Source: Lumbricus terrestris
Taxonomy: Eukaryota; Annelida; Clitellata; Crassiclitellata; Lumbricidae
NCBI GenBank assembly: GCA_949752735.1
Contig: OX457039.1
Span: 28,254,920-28,318,919, forward strand
Direction: 5' to 3'
DNA: 64,000 nt
The translations under genes and the position numbers were made by a program. Below the pieces are notes generated by a model. That model made no database searches. It saw nothing but the letters and a program-made list of their open reading frames with translations, and was not told the DNA's origin. Below are positions 34,934 to 45,713 of the stretch, piece by piece; the first letter of the stretch is position 1, and each line of letters starts with the position of its first letter.

Positions 34934-36285
34934 CAGTGATATTTTACTTCAGCAAATAATTTTCGTTTTACTTCTATTTCAGTTCGGACTTCCTCAATTT
35001 CAGTTCTAGTTCAATTACAGTTCTTCAAACAATTTCAGTTATACTTCTAATTCAGTTTTTAGAATAATTTCAGTTCTCAATTCAGTTCTTGCATAGAAAT
35101 AATTTCAGTTTTACTTCTTTATAGGCCTAGAACTTGTCTTTAAAAAAACAAGTTTGAGCATTTTTATTATCGATAAATGCTTCTTAATTTTAAAGAGCCT
35201 CATATTTTTAGCGCCATTAGCTGACAGTTTTTTCCCCACCTATTAGAAGTCTTCACCCCCCCCCCCCAAAATGTGTTTCTTCTATAAGTTTGAAAAGCCG
35301 GAGCTTCAACATCTTCCGCAAGTGGGGCAGTGCTGCCGTAGACTTGCCGTCCTTCCCTCCAATAATAATTATGCGTAATTTTTACTACAAAAAACAAGCA
35401 ATTTGAACTCCAGATATTATAGTTTGCATAATTTCCTGAAACTTTTAATTGGCAATATTTGCTGGATGGCACCAATCCGCTAACATTTTGACAATAGCTA
35501 ATCACACTCCCTTATCATATTCCATTGAATTGATCGACCACGTTACATTTTTTCTTTTACACATTTATGCAGCGCTTGTGCTTTCTCCGTGGTGAAGCCG
35601 CTGACTCAAATCAGTCACATGAAAGTTTCGTGCCAACCCTGAATATATTTCTTAGCATTATGTGTGCGCTTATTCACTGAAGAAGACAAATTAAATTGCT
35701 AAAAAGTTTACTAGAAACACCCAGAAACGTCCTTTTTAGGGTATACAAGCGTTGCATGGTTAGGCTAGGCCTATTTGTCTGTTTCGTTCCAGTAGGCCTA
35801 TTTAAACAATACAATGCATGGTATTTTCCTTTAGCCCAGTAAGCATGCTGCACAAAGTTATCATGGTTGAAATATTTGCACTCCGTTATTCAGTGATTTT
35901 CACATAACCACATTCTTATCATGATGTTGAAAATTATTAACTGACAGGAGAGGTCTAAATGCAAAAGACCATAATAAATTGCACACGAAAGCACGTGCTA
36001 AGCCAAAGATACCAAAGTTTTAAGAGTCAGAAAGTATGTGCGCCTATTAGATGTTTACAAACTCAACTGCTTAGGAAAGGCTATGTGCAAAAATTTCAAA
36101 TTTTGTCATAATTTCCGTTCTCAAATTAATTTTCGTTTTTATTCTAATTTTCGTTCACTGTGCTTAATTTCAGTTCTATTTCAGTTTTCGTTCTCAAAAT
36201 AATTTCAGTTACAGTTAAAGTTACACTGAACGGAAATCAATATTTTCAGTTCTAATTTTACTTATCGTTAATGAAAATATCACTG
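34934..36285. mobile_element. hAT-type non-autonomous element nested in the pogo-like element, 1352 bp
   Basis: Ends CAGTGATATTTT / AAAATATCACTG with the exact 8-bp target duplication CTTGTAGT at 34926-34933 and 36286-36293. The subterminal regions are arrays of AATTTCAGTTCTA words (about 34970-35120 and, right side, 36110-36250). The middle has a C run at 35258-35269. No transposase seen. Confidence 0.85.
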
Positions 36286-36498
36286 CTTGTAGTATAGGGT
36301 TCCTAAGACGCCCAGTTTGGAGGGGTCTACTTTTTTAAATTTACACAATTGGTCTTATTGAATTAAGTTCTATAGTTGTTGTCATTGCTTCATTAATGAT
36401 CACTCTTTGCATTGGGGTCAAACATGTTCTTCTCTTGGAATACATACCGAAGAAAAGCACAATTTTCCTTAGCATGGGCGTCTTGGAGCACTCTCCCC

Positions 36499-36834
36499 TA
36501 ATAAACTAACGAAATAGATTATGTTAACTAGGTCCATAATCCATATATATTTTGAAACCACACGTATACGAAATGAGTGCAGCACATGTCTAATTTACAT
36601 GCATAATTGCGTAGGCTATCTATTACAGCATTTGCTGTATATAATATACATATATTATTATGAGTTGTATAACTTACCCAGCAGTCTGCTTGTTTCCGAT
36701 TCGTTGAGAAAAAGATTGAAATTTCCTGTTCCGACGGACACAACAAGAACAAGAAGACACGGAAGGAAGAAGAAGAGAATCATCTGCTCCAGCTTCGACT
36801 GCAACATAGCATCAGCAAATGGTTTCTACAAGAT

Positions 36835-36865
<31 letters not shown>

Positions 36866-37789
36866 TATTCCCTCAGCCTCTTCCTTCAGCTGCTCTTCCT
36901 AGCAAACCTCATCTGCCTTTCTTGTCGCTGTCGATAAACGTGTAACTGTTACTCCGATGACGAATGCATTCGAGAAGTGTCTGTGTGTTTGATGCTTTCG
37001 ATTTAACTCACTCGTCGGTAGGTGTCGCTCACTGGACTCGTCGTGCAATAATGTGTAAACGCCATGGACGACTCGCTACGACTGAGCGTCGTCATGCACC
37101 ACAGTCAGACAGGTATACGCTGCATCTCCATACGCCTGTGTGTGTGCGTGTGTGTGTCTGTAAGTAAGAGCCTTTATAACAACTCTATTATGCGAAACAT
37201 TCGTCTGCCCCAAGATACCAATTACGCGCCAAAAGCCGCCGGTCGAAACGTCGCTTGTATGCGCCGCTGCCCGTTTAAAAGCGGAGCACCAGGACATTGG
37301 TCGTCTATACTGCCTCTGCTGCTACTGCTGCAAAGTAGGGAGTCAGACATTGGTCGTGACGTCACCGCTGTTTGCAACGCCCTCGGCGAATGACTGGTCA
37401 TGGCAGCTAATGTAGCTCACTTGCCCTCTGTCGGCCGACGAATTAATTAGAGAAGTCCGGACGACCGGAAACACGAAGGGATCGGCCACTGAGGGTCGAC
37501 ATGGCCTGCAGGAGCGGATAGGGAGAGAGAGGGGGTGGGGTCCGTGTATACGAATATGAGGTTGACGATAATTGAGGTAACATCTACACGCTGGTTCCAT
37601 TGAAAGCTTTTTTGGCCGACCTTTTACTGAGCAGCACAAACGGAAACAAGCAGAGATGTGTCTCAATTAGGGGAATTGCAGCTGACATGCGCAGATAACA
37701 TCCTGTGGTCATGCATGAGCTTAAAAGCTTTCAGATTTATCTGACAACTGCCAATCAAAAGTTTCGTCTTGATACTACCTACAACTTAC
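36499..37789. other. No gene firmly seen
   Basis: A CAG run at 36838-36864 lies in a short plus-strand frame (36832-36937) that would give Met, poly-Ser and a hydrophobic stretch. There is no further support for coding. Confidence 0.4.
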
Positions 37790-37860
37790 TTGGCCGTGGT
37801 TGGACTGGGAGCGCTTTCGAGTAGTTCACCTAGAAGGTGCGCTGTATAAAACTCAATAGT
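37790..37860 (+). pseudogene. LINE 3' end fragment
   Basis: TTGGACTGGGAGCGCTTTCG...CTAGAAGGTGCGCTGTATAAA matches the LINE terminus at 47.67-47.72 kb and runs into an ATA tail. Confidence 0.6.
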
Positions 37861-38108
<248 letters not shown>

Positions 38109-38283
38109 TAATACCTCACCGCCATTTCTGGAGATGCCCGCGAGACGCCTTACTTATTTCAGCGTTTTTCTTCTACAATTCAGAGATTTAATGCGGTGGC
38201 ATTCCGCGGCTCTTTTCCTGCACTGGATTTCAACGACGACTATAGGTGCCGTTCCAGATGTTTCTATTTTAGTAATTAGGGTG

Positions 38284-38330
38284 TAAGTCCCTGAGAGATC
38301 ATATATAGGCTACCTCGAGGCAAAAAAATA
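38284..38330 (+). repeat. Stem-loop module copy (AGTCCCTGAGAGATC)
   Basis: AAGTCCCTGAGAGATCATAT then CTACCTCGAGGCAAAAAAA. Same module as at 37916 (inverted), 45541 and 45836. Confidence 0.7.
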
Positions 38331-38879
38331 ACTTATTTTAAAATGACATCCATCCAATAAATCAATCTCTTATAATGATGATCTGTTATCAATATTGACA
38401 GGCCTCCGCTTTTACAAATCATAAGGATGCTGATTTAAAAAATGATCAAATATATACGACGCCTTTAACTACAGACGAAGTCATTTCTAAAGTCTGCTCT
38501 TTCACGTAAAGTCCTGTCAGAGAGATATCTCTACAATATATTCGCAAAAGCTAATTGATTTACTCACAAAGAGAAGTGATTGGCAACAAAACAGCGTACA
38601 CTCCCTTTCGACTCTTTGGCGTACAAACCGGCTTTTACACGGCAATCAAATATGGCCGATGCAAGAGAGATAATGGGAAATGCTACATTAAATATTTTTT
38701 ACCCTGGGCCTAAAAAATCAATCATACGTCCAAATTTTGGTTCAATTATCGCGTTCTTGAAGCTCAATTTAGATTGAAAAACACCACATCCATGGAAGAC
38801 ACTGATTCTTCTTGAGGGCTATATAGGCCTACAGTGCTTGATGATGCTCATCCGTATTGCTAGCAGATAACTATACTCT
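38331..38879. other. No gene seen
   Basis: AT-rich, no recognised feature. Confidence 0.4.
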
Positions 38880-38976
38880 GCAGGGTCCCTATTCGTGGCG
38901 CCGCTTGAGGTGGGTTCGAGCCCGCAACCTTCCGACTCCAAGGCACCGACCATACCTTTACACCATCTCGCCCCAC
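38880..38976 (-). mobile_element. tRNA-derived SINE head
   Basis: The minus strand reads GGGGCGAGATGGTGTAAAGG (A box) and GGGCTCGAACCCACC (B box). The stretch GTCGGAAGGTT is shared with the SINE at 6797-7024; the body after the B box differs. Confidence 0.65.
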
Positions 38977-39234
38977 ATCCATGTGCATGTGCACTTGCCA
39001 ATGTACGTATGAATTAATGTACTATACAGACACTTATTATAGCGCCTTTCACTACCTCACACAGGAATCCACACGGTCTTCTATGTATACCATCGTCGAC
39101 CATCTACGACCGAGTACCATGCAGTCGGCGATCACAAATCGTGTTAAATCAACTTAAATGCATTGCAGGTTGCAGTAATAAGTGCCTGTAGTATACATTA
39201 ATTTCTGTGTGAGGTAGTGAAAGTCGCACATCCA
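38977..39234. repeat. Dispersed short repeat, two inverted pieces
   Basis: AATTAATGTACTATACAG...CACTTATTATAGCGCCTTTCACTACCTCACACAG (39012-39063) and the inverse pieces at 39172-39226, in rearranged order. Confidence 0.55.
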
Positions 39235-39400
39235 TGTATGTATGTATGTATGTATGTATGTATGTATGTATGTATGTATGTATGTATGTATGTATGTATG
39301 TATGTATGTATGTATGTATGTATGTATGAATGTATGTATGTATGTATGTATGTATGTATGTATGTATGTATGTATGTATGTATGTATGTATGTATGTATG

Positions 39401-39434
<34 letters not shown>

Positions 39435-39436
39435 TG
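39235..39436 (-). repeat. ATGT tetranucleotide array at a probable retroelement 3' end
   Basis: About 200 bp of almost perfect ATGT. On the minus strand it directly follows AATAAAGCAT. Met-Tyr-Val-Cys and Ile-His-Thr-Tyr frames are artefacts. Confidence 0.93.
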
Positions 39437-39655
39437 CTTTATTTCGATGACCGTTTTCAATGATTTTATCGCATGAGATCCTTCAGCGCCGATTTACGTT
39501 TTAATGGATGCCAACTTGCAGTATACCATGCCTTGTATACCATGCTTTGTATACCATGCCAGTCACCGGTATACGATCAATTCTGGGACTCGACTCTTTG
39601 AAATAGACCACGATTGGTACGCATTCAGAACCGGCGTCCTTCGGTCGCCCATATA
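39437..39655. other. No gene seen
   Basis: Contains the short repeat TATACCATGC three times at 39522-39560. Confidence 0.45.
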
Positions 39656-40658
39656 CAGGGTGGCCCAGCATAAATGTCCAGACTTTGCACGCGTATAACT
39701 TCGTCAATTTTTAACATTTCTTTATACTTAATGCATCAAATTGAAGGTATTTCACTCTAGCATTGCCACTGAAAACACTGAACTGATACTAGTTTAGGTT
39801 TTAATTATATGCCCGGAACAGCGCTAGCTACCATATTTTGATGTCATTTGTGACGCAATCTGCATGGCGCCGTTGACAGCCGATGATAGTGTTTCGATCT
39901 TAATTTTACGAACTGATAAGGGATTTAATTCGTTTGAAATGATTAACGTATTTTCTAAAAGAGGATGGAATAAACAATACCTTGAATTATCTGCTACGGA
40001 AAATTGATAAGACAGGACTTTCTACTCGCAAACCATGGGAATCGGTGCGCACGGCGCTCACATCCGCTAACGTTGCTCGTGTGTCGGAGTAAATTTGCAG
40101 TCAGGACAATGACCAGGGCAGGCCCTACATGCAAATCTCCCAGGGAAATTCAGCGCAAAACAGGCAGTCTTAGAAGCACTGCATAACGTATTGGAAAAAG
40201 ATGATATAGGCCTAAAGTTAAAGTATTTCGTCGACGAGAAGTCCAACGAGCTCTCCAACTCTTACTCAAAGAACCGGCTGGCAGCGTGCAAGCGTCTGAA
40301 GCAGCACATGGCAGTGCACGGCTGTTGGCAAAATTGAAAGGACGTGGTTTTGCGATGAGAAGATATTCATGGTAGGGACCATACAAACACCCAAAATTAT
40401 CGTGTCTGCGCGCGTTTTAGCAAAAAACGATAGAATTTCCCGAGGAAACGGCGTCATATTGCGTCAGTAATGACAAAATATGGTAGCTAGCGCTGTTCCA
40501 AGTATATAATTAAAACCTAAACTATAACCAGTTAAACTTTTTTAGAGCTAATACTAGTGTGAAATACCTTTAATTTGATGCATTAAGTATAAATAAATGT
40601 TAAAAATTGGCGAAATTATACGCCTGCAAAGTCGGGACATTTATGCTGGGCCACCCTG
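39656..40658 (+). mobile_element. Mariner-like non-autonomous element, 1003 bp, about 200-bp TIRs
   Basis: Begins CAGGGTGGCCCAGCATAAAT and ends with its inverse, flanked by TA (39654-39655, 40659-40660). The inverted repeats run from 39656 to about 39859 and from about 40459 to 40658, the outer 100 bp nearly identical. The interior encodes broken pieces of a DDE transposase. Confidence 0.88.
39985..40470 (+). pseudogene. Decayed mariner-like transposase
   Basis: Pieces in shifting frames match the order of an IS630/Tc1/mariner transposase: D-K-T-G-L-S-T-R-K-P, then A-N-V-A-R-V (about 40005-40090), a second helix-turn-helix S-P-R-E-I-Q-R-K-T-G in the frame 40004-40186, a K-R-L-K-Q-H-M segment near 40295, then W-F-C-D-E-K-I-F containing the first-Asp region of the catalytic core (about 40350-40375) and T-N-T-Q-N-Y-R-V. 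Stops and frameshifts are frequent and the rest of the catalytic domain is missing. It cannot be active. Confidence 0.75.
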
Positions 40659-40764
40659 TACATGCGCCTATGCCTTCTACCTAACCACTGCTGTATACCA
40701 AGCCACGGCCAATTTAATTAAGTTCCTTATTCGTCTAGACTCTATAGCGCAACTCCATAATTAT
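40659..40764. other. Short unique stretch
   Basis: No feature seen. Confidence 0.4.
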
Positions 40765-40890
40765 TAACTCCGCCACTGGTCGCACTCTGCCAGCGCCAGT
40801 CCCAAGCCTGCATAAAGGAGGAGGGCGTCGCTAATGGTCTTTGTTACCACACAGTGACGTTAAACTGCAACTACACATACACCATAATTA
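40765..40890 (+). repeat. Dispersed repeat family A, copy 2
   Basis: TAACTCCGCCACTGG, GCACTCTGCCAGCGCCAGTC, CCAAGCCTGCATAAAGGAGG and GACGTTAAACTGCAA match copies at 21961 (inverted) and 47025. Confidence 0.8.
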
Positions 40891-41046
40891 TTATCAGTGT
40901 ACTGTGGGCCTTTATCAGAGGGTTAGCATGCAGGAACTCTCAAATTATTTATCGTCTCTGCTGCAATTAAGCACTATCTCTCGTTCTGGGTAGAATCCAT
41001 GATATAGGCTTCATGATACACACGCATACAGTTATTTATCTTTTAG

Positions 41047-41139
41047 GTATGTATGTGTTGTATGTATGTATTGTATGTATTGTATGTATTGTATGTATGT
41101 ATGTATGTATGTATGTATGTATGTATGTATGTATGTATG

Positions 41140-41170
<31 letters not shown>

Positions 41171-41176
41171 TGTATG

Positions 41177-41207
<31 letters not shown>

Positions 41208-41470
41208 CTATGTATGTATGTATGTATGTATGTATGTATGTATGTATGTATGTATGTATGTATGTATGTATGTATGTATGTATGTATGTATGTATGTATG
41301 TATGTATGTATGTATGTATGTATGTATGTATGTATGTATGTATGTATGTATGTATGTATGTATGTATGTAGCCTATGTATGTATGTATTGTATGTATGCA
41401 TGTATGTATCATGAATGCATGTATGTAAGCATGTATATATGTATGTACCATAATGTACGTATGTATGTTT
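41047..41470. repeat. TATG tetranucleotide array
   Basis: About 420 bp, pure in the middle (41097-41370) with single-base slips at 41169, 41206 and 41370 that shift the repeat register. Several long frames on both strands are artefacts. Confidence 0.93.
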
Positions 41471-41666
41471 GTGTGTATGTATGTTCAGCTATGTTCATGG
41501 CATGCAAATTTATCTTTTTGCAAATGATAGACCTATAATATATATATAAGCTTATATGTATATTATATATATACAACTTCTAGAAGTTTTATGAATGTTT
41601 GATTGCAATAAAAGTATATGCCTACATGTAATGTTCGACGAAATCTCAATATTTTTGCTTGATGCA

Positions 41667-42104
41667 TCATTTAATGATAATTATAACGTAATTGTTTATT
41701 TTCATATATGAATTTCTGACATCGACTAAGATTCTGAGTTTCTGACGAAAAAACTGCTGTAAATTATGACAGTAATTAAGACGACGACAAAGGCTACCGT
41801 ACTTAGACTCGAGTATACCTTTTGAAAATATCGAAGTGTTTGACAGCGCTTCATTTCGATTTAAAGGTACCACTGCCTCAAAGTACGCTCCCGTGACTAT
41901 ATACGTCCTGCAAGAGTTCATTGCTTTGCAAAGGCACGATATGTGAAAGTCCGATTGTACGTCGACAAAATCAACTGATCCGTCGCTATATCCGATGAGA
42001 ATTTCTCCTTGTGGAGTTAGATAATTTCTATAGATTCCAATTACGATAACTTCTGCGTTGGACAACCACATCTCTCTGCTCTCCATCGTTGACATCAGAG
42101 TCAT
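41667..42104 (-). CDS. Unrecognised open frame, 145 codons (doubtful)
   Basis: A non-repetitive minus-strand frame of 145 codons, long for this AT-rich sequence. Composition looks protein-like in the N-terminal two thirds (a G-x-Y-R-N-Y-L-T-P-Q-G segment, then I-G-Y-S-D-G-S-V-D-F) and lysine/isoleucine-rich at the end. I recognise no family and see no matching partner exon. It lies about 2.9 kb downstream of the NALF-like stop on the same strand. It could be an exon, a transposon relic, or chance. Confidence 0.15.
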   Translation of the reverse strand: MTLMSTMESREMWLSNAEVIVIGIYRNYLTPQGEILIGYSDGSVDFVDVQSDFHISCLCKAMNSCRTYIVTGAYFEAVVPLNRNEALSNTSIFSKGILESKYGSLCRRLNYCHNLQQFFRQKLRILVDVRNSYMKINNYVIIIIK

Positions 42105-42749
42105 TCAACGAAACAAGAAATGTATTTACTGGGCGTCGCAGCATCAGCGACGCTTCATTAATCAATCGGTGGAACGTGTTTCTGAATGCATTCGTCCGTT
42201 AAGAGTGATTCGTCGTCGGCTGCGTGAAGAGCGGCGGGTCTTCTGTTGAAATCAAGTGATCTTGCAGTTCAACTCCCGATGGGAAAGTCGTAAATGTTCG
42301 CCTGATGCATGATGGGAAGGATGGGAGAGAGAGTGACTTCCCACGGGAGACAGATTGACAGAAGGAGGGTCCTTTGTAGTTGGCAATTGGCTGGGAACGA
42401 AGAACGCTGCAACTTCGATTAGGTCTGCGGCCGATAGAAATGCGTCCGATTCAACGAGATATTATCGTCTATCCTGGTGAAATGCTCTTCATGAACTCTG
42501 CTTATCAGTAAATGAGTGCTACAGAGTTGATCCGTAAATAAAGAAATCGTTTAACGTATAATTTTATAAATGCATTAAAAATTATTATGCGTAGGCTAAG
42601 CTGACTAAATAAATAATCGGCATAACCTATGTCCTGTATAAGGAAAAGCAGCTTGATGAATGATATGCAATAACCTACCGTTACCATTTCCAAGTACAGA
42701 ATGAGCCGTAATCGTAATCGTAATCTACAAATTTATAGAAAGCCACTCG
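42105..42749. other. No gene seen
   Basis: Mixed-composition sequence. A TAATCG run lies at 42708-42725. Confidence 0.4.
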
Positions 42750-42850
42750 AACGCCAAGAACAGGGCATCAGCTTATTCAAGAGCGCTGTGTAAAGTCAGA
42801 AGGGTTGTCCAAAAGAGTATGGCGGTCGCAGTTCGGTGAAACATTATTTT
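42750..42850 (+). repeat. Dispersed repeat family B, copy 1
   Basis: GCCAAGAACAGGGCATCAGC and TTATTCAAGAGCGCTG correspond to 58604-58645 inside the large hAT element. Confidence 0.55.
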
Positions 42851-43168
42851 CCAACTGCAGGCGAGTGTGTTTCTCTGCATTTATTCGTAATCTGCGCCTT
42901 GCAGTCATGAGGTTATCTAGGTTTGATATAACCGTTCGCTGTCAAAATTTCTTTACCCGGTTTTACCAAGTGGCAACGTTTAACACCAGATAAGCCATCT
43001 GCTTCGTATCTTAGTCGAGCAGCTTCTCACTGCTGTCAATAACCAGTGAGCTCTTCTCACACATGCATGCACGCGATGGGTCAGTTCTATTTGAGCGCAA
43101 TTCCGGTCTTCAGTTATAAGCTCAATCATCTAATCATCTGACCGAATCTGGAAGATAAGGTATTGAGT

Positions 43169-43282
43169 CTATTGACTGTAAGGCAGTTCTAAGTAATTGA
43201 AGGGCACGTAATTGTAGTATTGACTGTAAGGCAGTTCTAAGTAATTGAAGGGCACGTAATTGTAGTATTGACGGTAATGCAG
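43169..43282. repeat. 48-bp tandem repeat
   Basis: Unit starting ATTGACTGTAAGGCAGTTCT at 43171 and 43219, with a truncated third copy at 43267. The two full units are identical. Confidence 0.93.
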
Positions 43283-43284
43283 AG

Positions 43285-43697
43285 TTAGTTGAATTGTAGA
43301 AGATGAATGCGAAAAAGAATGTGTAGAGAAGGAGAACGTGAAGAAATAGAACGCGAAGAAGAAGAATGCGAAGAAGAAGAATGCGAAGAAGAAGAATGCG
43401 AGGAAGAAGAATGCGAAGAAAAAGAACGTGAAGAAGAAGAATGCGAGGAAGAAGAATGCGAAGAAAAAGAACGTGAAGAAGAAAAATGCGAAGAAGAAGA
43501 GGAAGAATTAAAAGAAGAATAGGAATTTAAAGAAAACGATAAAGAAGAAGTAGAGGAAGAAGAAGAAGGAGCAGGACAAGAAGAAAAACAAGAAGGCAAA
43601 GAACAAAAACAAAAACAAAAAGAACAAGAAAAACAAAAACAGGAGCAAGAAAAGAAGAACAGGAACAAGAGGAAGAAGAAAAATAGCAATAAGAAGA
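43285..43697. repeat. Polypurine array (GAAGAAGAATGC and GAACAAAAAC units)
   Basis: About ten GAAGAAGAATGC-type units to 43520, then AAGAAGAAG, and AAAAACAAAAAG units to 43697. Glu-rich and Ser-rich frames are artefacts. Confidence 0.85.
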
Positions 43698-43711
43698 TGA
43701 CGATAATGATG

Positions 43712-43802
<91 letters not shown>

Positions 43803-43806
43803 CGAT
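43698..43806. repeat. GAT trinucleotide array
   Basis: About 105 bp, almost pure ATG/GAT. Confidence 0.92.
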
Positions 43807-44183
43807 GGTGAAGCAGTCCCTTGGGCTAAACCGAAGCAACCATGGAGTCTTATCCTCAACATAATATGAACGCGGGTGACCAGTCCTCTCACTCACCGTC
43901 TCATCTTCCCATCGACAGTGTGTATGGGCAATGTTTACTCACTATGGCCCATGCATTTGACCAACATTGCAGTTGAAGCAAAAAAACACGATCGAATTTC
44001 TGCCCTGCATGACGGTCAAGTGACTGTGACTATATACATGGTGGATAAGTTGTCTTTTGTCAAATAGTTATAACTGAGTATACATGCCAAAACCTGTCAA
44101 GGTATACACCCTGATGCGGCGCCCATTAAGTACAATGAGCAAAACCATGGATTGTTGAGCCTATAGAAAATAATATTATTATT
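43807..44183. other. No gene seen
   Basis: Non-repetitive, no supported frame. Confidence 0.4.
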
Positions 44184-45023
44184 TTTATTGTGAAATTATA
44201 TTATACGGCCATTTCCGGTCGTCATCGCCACTTTTTTAAAGTAAACATGTTGAGGCAATATTGGTCTTCGCATTACTTACTTACTTACTTACTGTTTAGG
44301 TTTGCTTGTAAGCATTACTTTACTATGTTGCGAGTCACCTTAAAGGGACCGCGGGTGATGTATGCTAAAGCCGGATATAGACGGAAGGATCCGCGGATGG
44401 AGAGCAGAGAGAGTGAAAACGAAGCAAGAGGGGAAGGATGGGAGAAGGATCGAGGAGGAATTGGTCACCACCACTATGCGGGGTAAAGTTACTCCATTGA
44501 CGACAAGGCGCCTCTGCGTGTGAGGATCCGGACTTTATGTTAGAGATTTCAATCTCAGACTATGACAGTTAATGACCGGGGCCTTAAATTGGGTGGCACC
44601 CACGAATGAGGAGAGAGCAGGCTTAAAGAATCTGATACCATAAATTCGATGAAATTTCGCAGAGTTGGGGGCCAAACCGTCGCTCTAGATTTAGTAATAT
44701 TTCTTCGCATCGAAATTAACCATATATAGCCTAGCCTATAGCCCTATAATAACCTCTAGATGAATTAGTGGCGGAGTATGGAGCTAAGCGATCATTTTGC
44801 TGAGGTTGAGACTGGCAGCAATAATGCAACCACTAGACAGCCTTTCAAGTTAAGTAAGTAGGATACCGGGAGTCAGTCAATGCTGAACTCGTTTAGAATA
44901 AATTATTAAACAAATATTATAATAATGTGCATTCATCCAGTATTACAATAAAAGTATTGAATATAAATAATTCATGTAAGAATTCTGCACACAGTCGTTC
45001 GATTATTTTTACACACGCGAATG
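44184..45023 (-). other. Possible 3' UTR of the NALF-like gene
   Basis: This stretch follows the TAG stop on the minus strand. It lacks repeats apart from a short CTTA run, and its first canonical AATAAA in this orientation is at 44189-44184. The extent of the UTR is an inference; no transcript evidence is available here. Confidence 0.3.
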
Positions 45024-45421
45024 CTACGTGAACGCTGGAAATTCCGATCCAAACAAAACGTATGCAACGTTGTCAGACGTTAAGGAAAGAACTAGCGCTA
45101 AAGAAATGTAGCACGCCTTCTTCAGCGTCCAATCAACGACTGCCATTCGGTTAGTTACGTCATCAACGCAGTTTCGATCACTCGGCGCCATAGATATGCT
45201 CGACGCAGTCGGATCGTATGTGACGTCACCTAACGTTCTTGATTCTGGTTCATTGCAAACCGGAATGAGACTTGTGCTGCCATCTGTGACGGGTGACAGA
45301 GGTTCACTGTGGTCGGTAGATGAGGTGGTGACGTCATGCGGGTCATCAGTACTTGAGTGACCGCCCTGGGAATCGCCGAAAGCAACTGGACAAGGGTGAA
45401 GTTCAGTCAATTCATCGTCGT
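45024..45421 (-). CDS. NALF/FAM155/NLF-1-like protein, terminal coding exon
   Basis: The exon opens after a strong acceptor (pyrimidine-rich tract ending TTTCTTGCAG, AG at 45423-45422) with two bases, AC, that complete the codon begun by the exon ending at 50845. It encodes 131 residues and stops with TAG at 45026-45024. The first part is acidic and Ser/Thr-rich with scattered cysteines (HPC, PVC, RNC); near the end come KKACYISLALVLSL and a further hydrophobic run, matching the C-terminal hydrophobic segment that follows LKLCVLVL-like sequence in vertebrate FAM155 proteins. Phase match, splice signal and C-terminal topology together tie it to the exon at 50845-51124. An in-frame reading through the upstream AAT array (poly-Leu) is an artefact of the intron and is not coding. 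The nearest canonical AATAAA on this strand is at 44189-44184, about 0.83 kb downstream. Sequence divergence in the middle makes orthology less certain here than in the preceding exon. Confidence 0.7.
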
Positions 45422-45445
45422 CTGCAAGAAATAACAAGACAGAAG

Positions 45446-45464
45446 ATAATAATAATAAGAATAA

Positions 45465-45522
<58 letters not shown>

Positions 45523-45525
45523 TTC
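45446..45525. repeat. AAT trinucleotide array
   Basis: About 80 bp, only 25 bp upstream (gene sense) of the NALF-like terminal acceptor. Confidence 0.92.
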
Positions 45526-45540
45526 TTCAATTAATAATAG

Positions 45541-45614
45541 TCCATAAGTCCCTGGGGGAATGAAGTACCTCAGGGCAAAAAAAAAAAATAAAAATAATAG
45601 TAATAATAATCATA

Positions 45615-45673
<59 letters not shown>

Positions 45674-45680
45674 CATCATC
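45541..45680 (+). repeat. Stem-loop module plus AAT array
   Basis: AGTCCCTGGGGGAATGAAGT then ACCTCAGGGCAAAAAAA (45547-45592), followed by an AAT array to 45675. Confidence 0.85.
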
Positions 45681-45702
45681 ATTCTGGAACGGCCGCGCGA
45701 GT

Positions 45703-45713
45703 AAGATGGCGGC
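45703..45713 (+). promoter_or_regulatory. YY1-like motif AAGATGGCGGC
   Basis: Exact match to the vertebrate YY1 core AAGATGGCGGC in a small GC-rich island (45686-45725). Function is unknown; a single 11-mer may occur by chance. Confidence 0.25.

Larger units (their letters stand above)
34021..36498. mobile_element. Pogo-like TA-flanked DNA transposon, 2478 bp, split by a hAT element
   Basis: Inverted ends GGGGAGAGTGCT / AGCACTCTCCCC (first bases 34021 and 36498) with TA on each side. The first about 30 bp include ACAAGACGCCCA, which recurs as AAGATGCCCAT / ATGGGCGTCTT at about 34389, 34436, 34478, 34904, 36306 and 36474, several as palindromes. A zinc-finger peptide resembling the tail of pogo-type transposases lies at 34539-34748. 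The hAT element at 34934-36285 interrupts the interior. Confidence 0.75.

Noticed and set aside
41032..41538. Tyr-Val-Cys-Met and Ile-His-Thr-Tyr periodic frames
   Set aside because: Translation of the TATG array in several registers.
45425..45530. Poly-Leu N-terminus (signal peptide) for the terminal NALF-like exon
   Set aside because: It is the AAT array in the intron read through the acceptor; the splice site and phase explain the exon start better.
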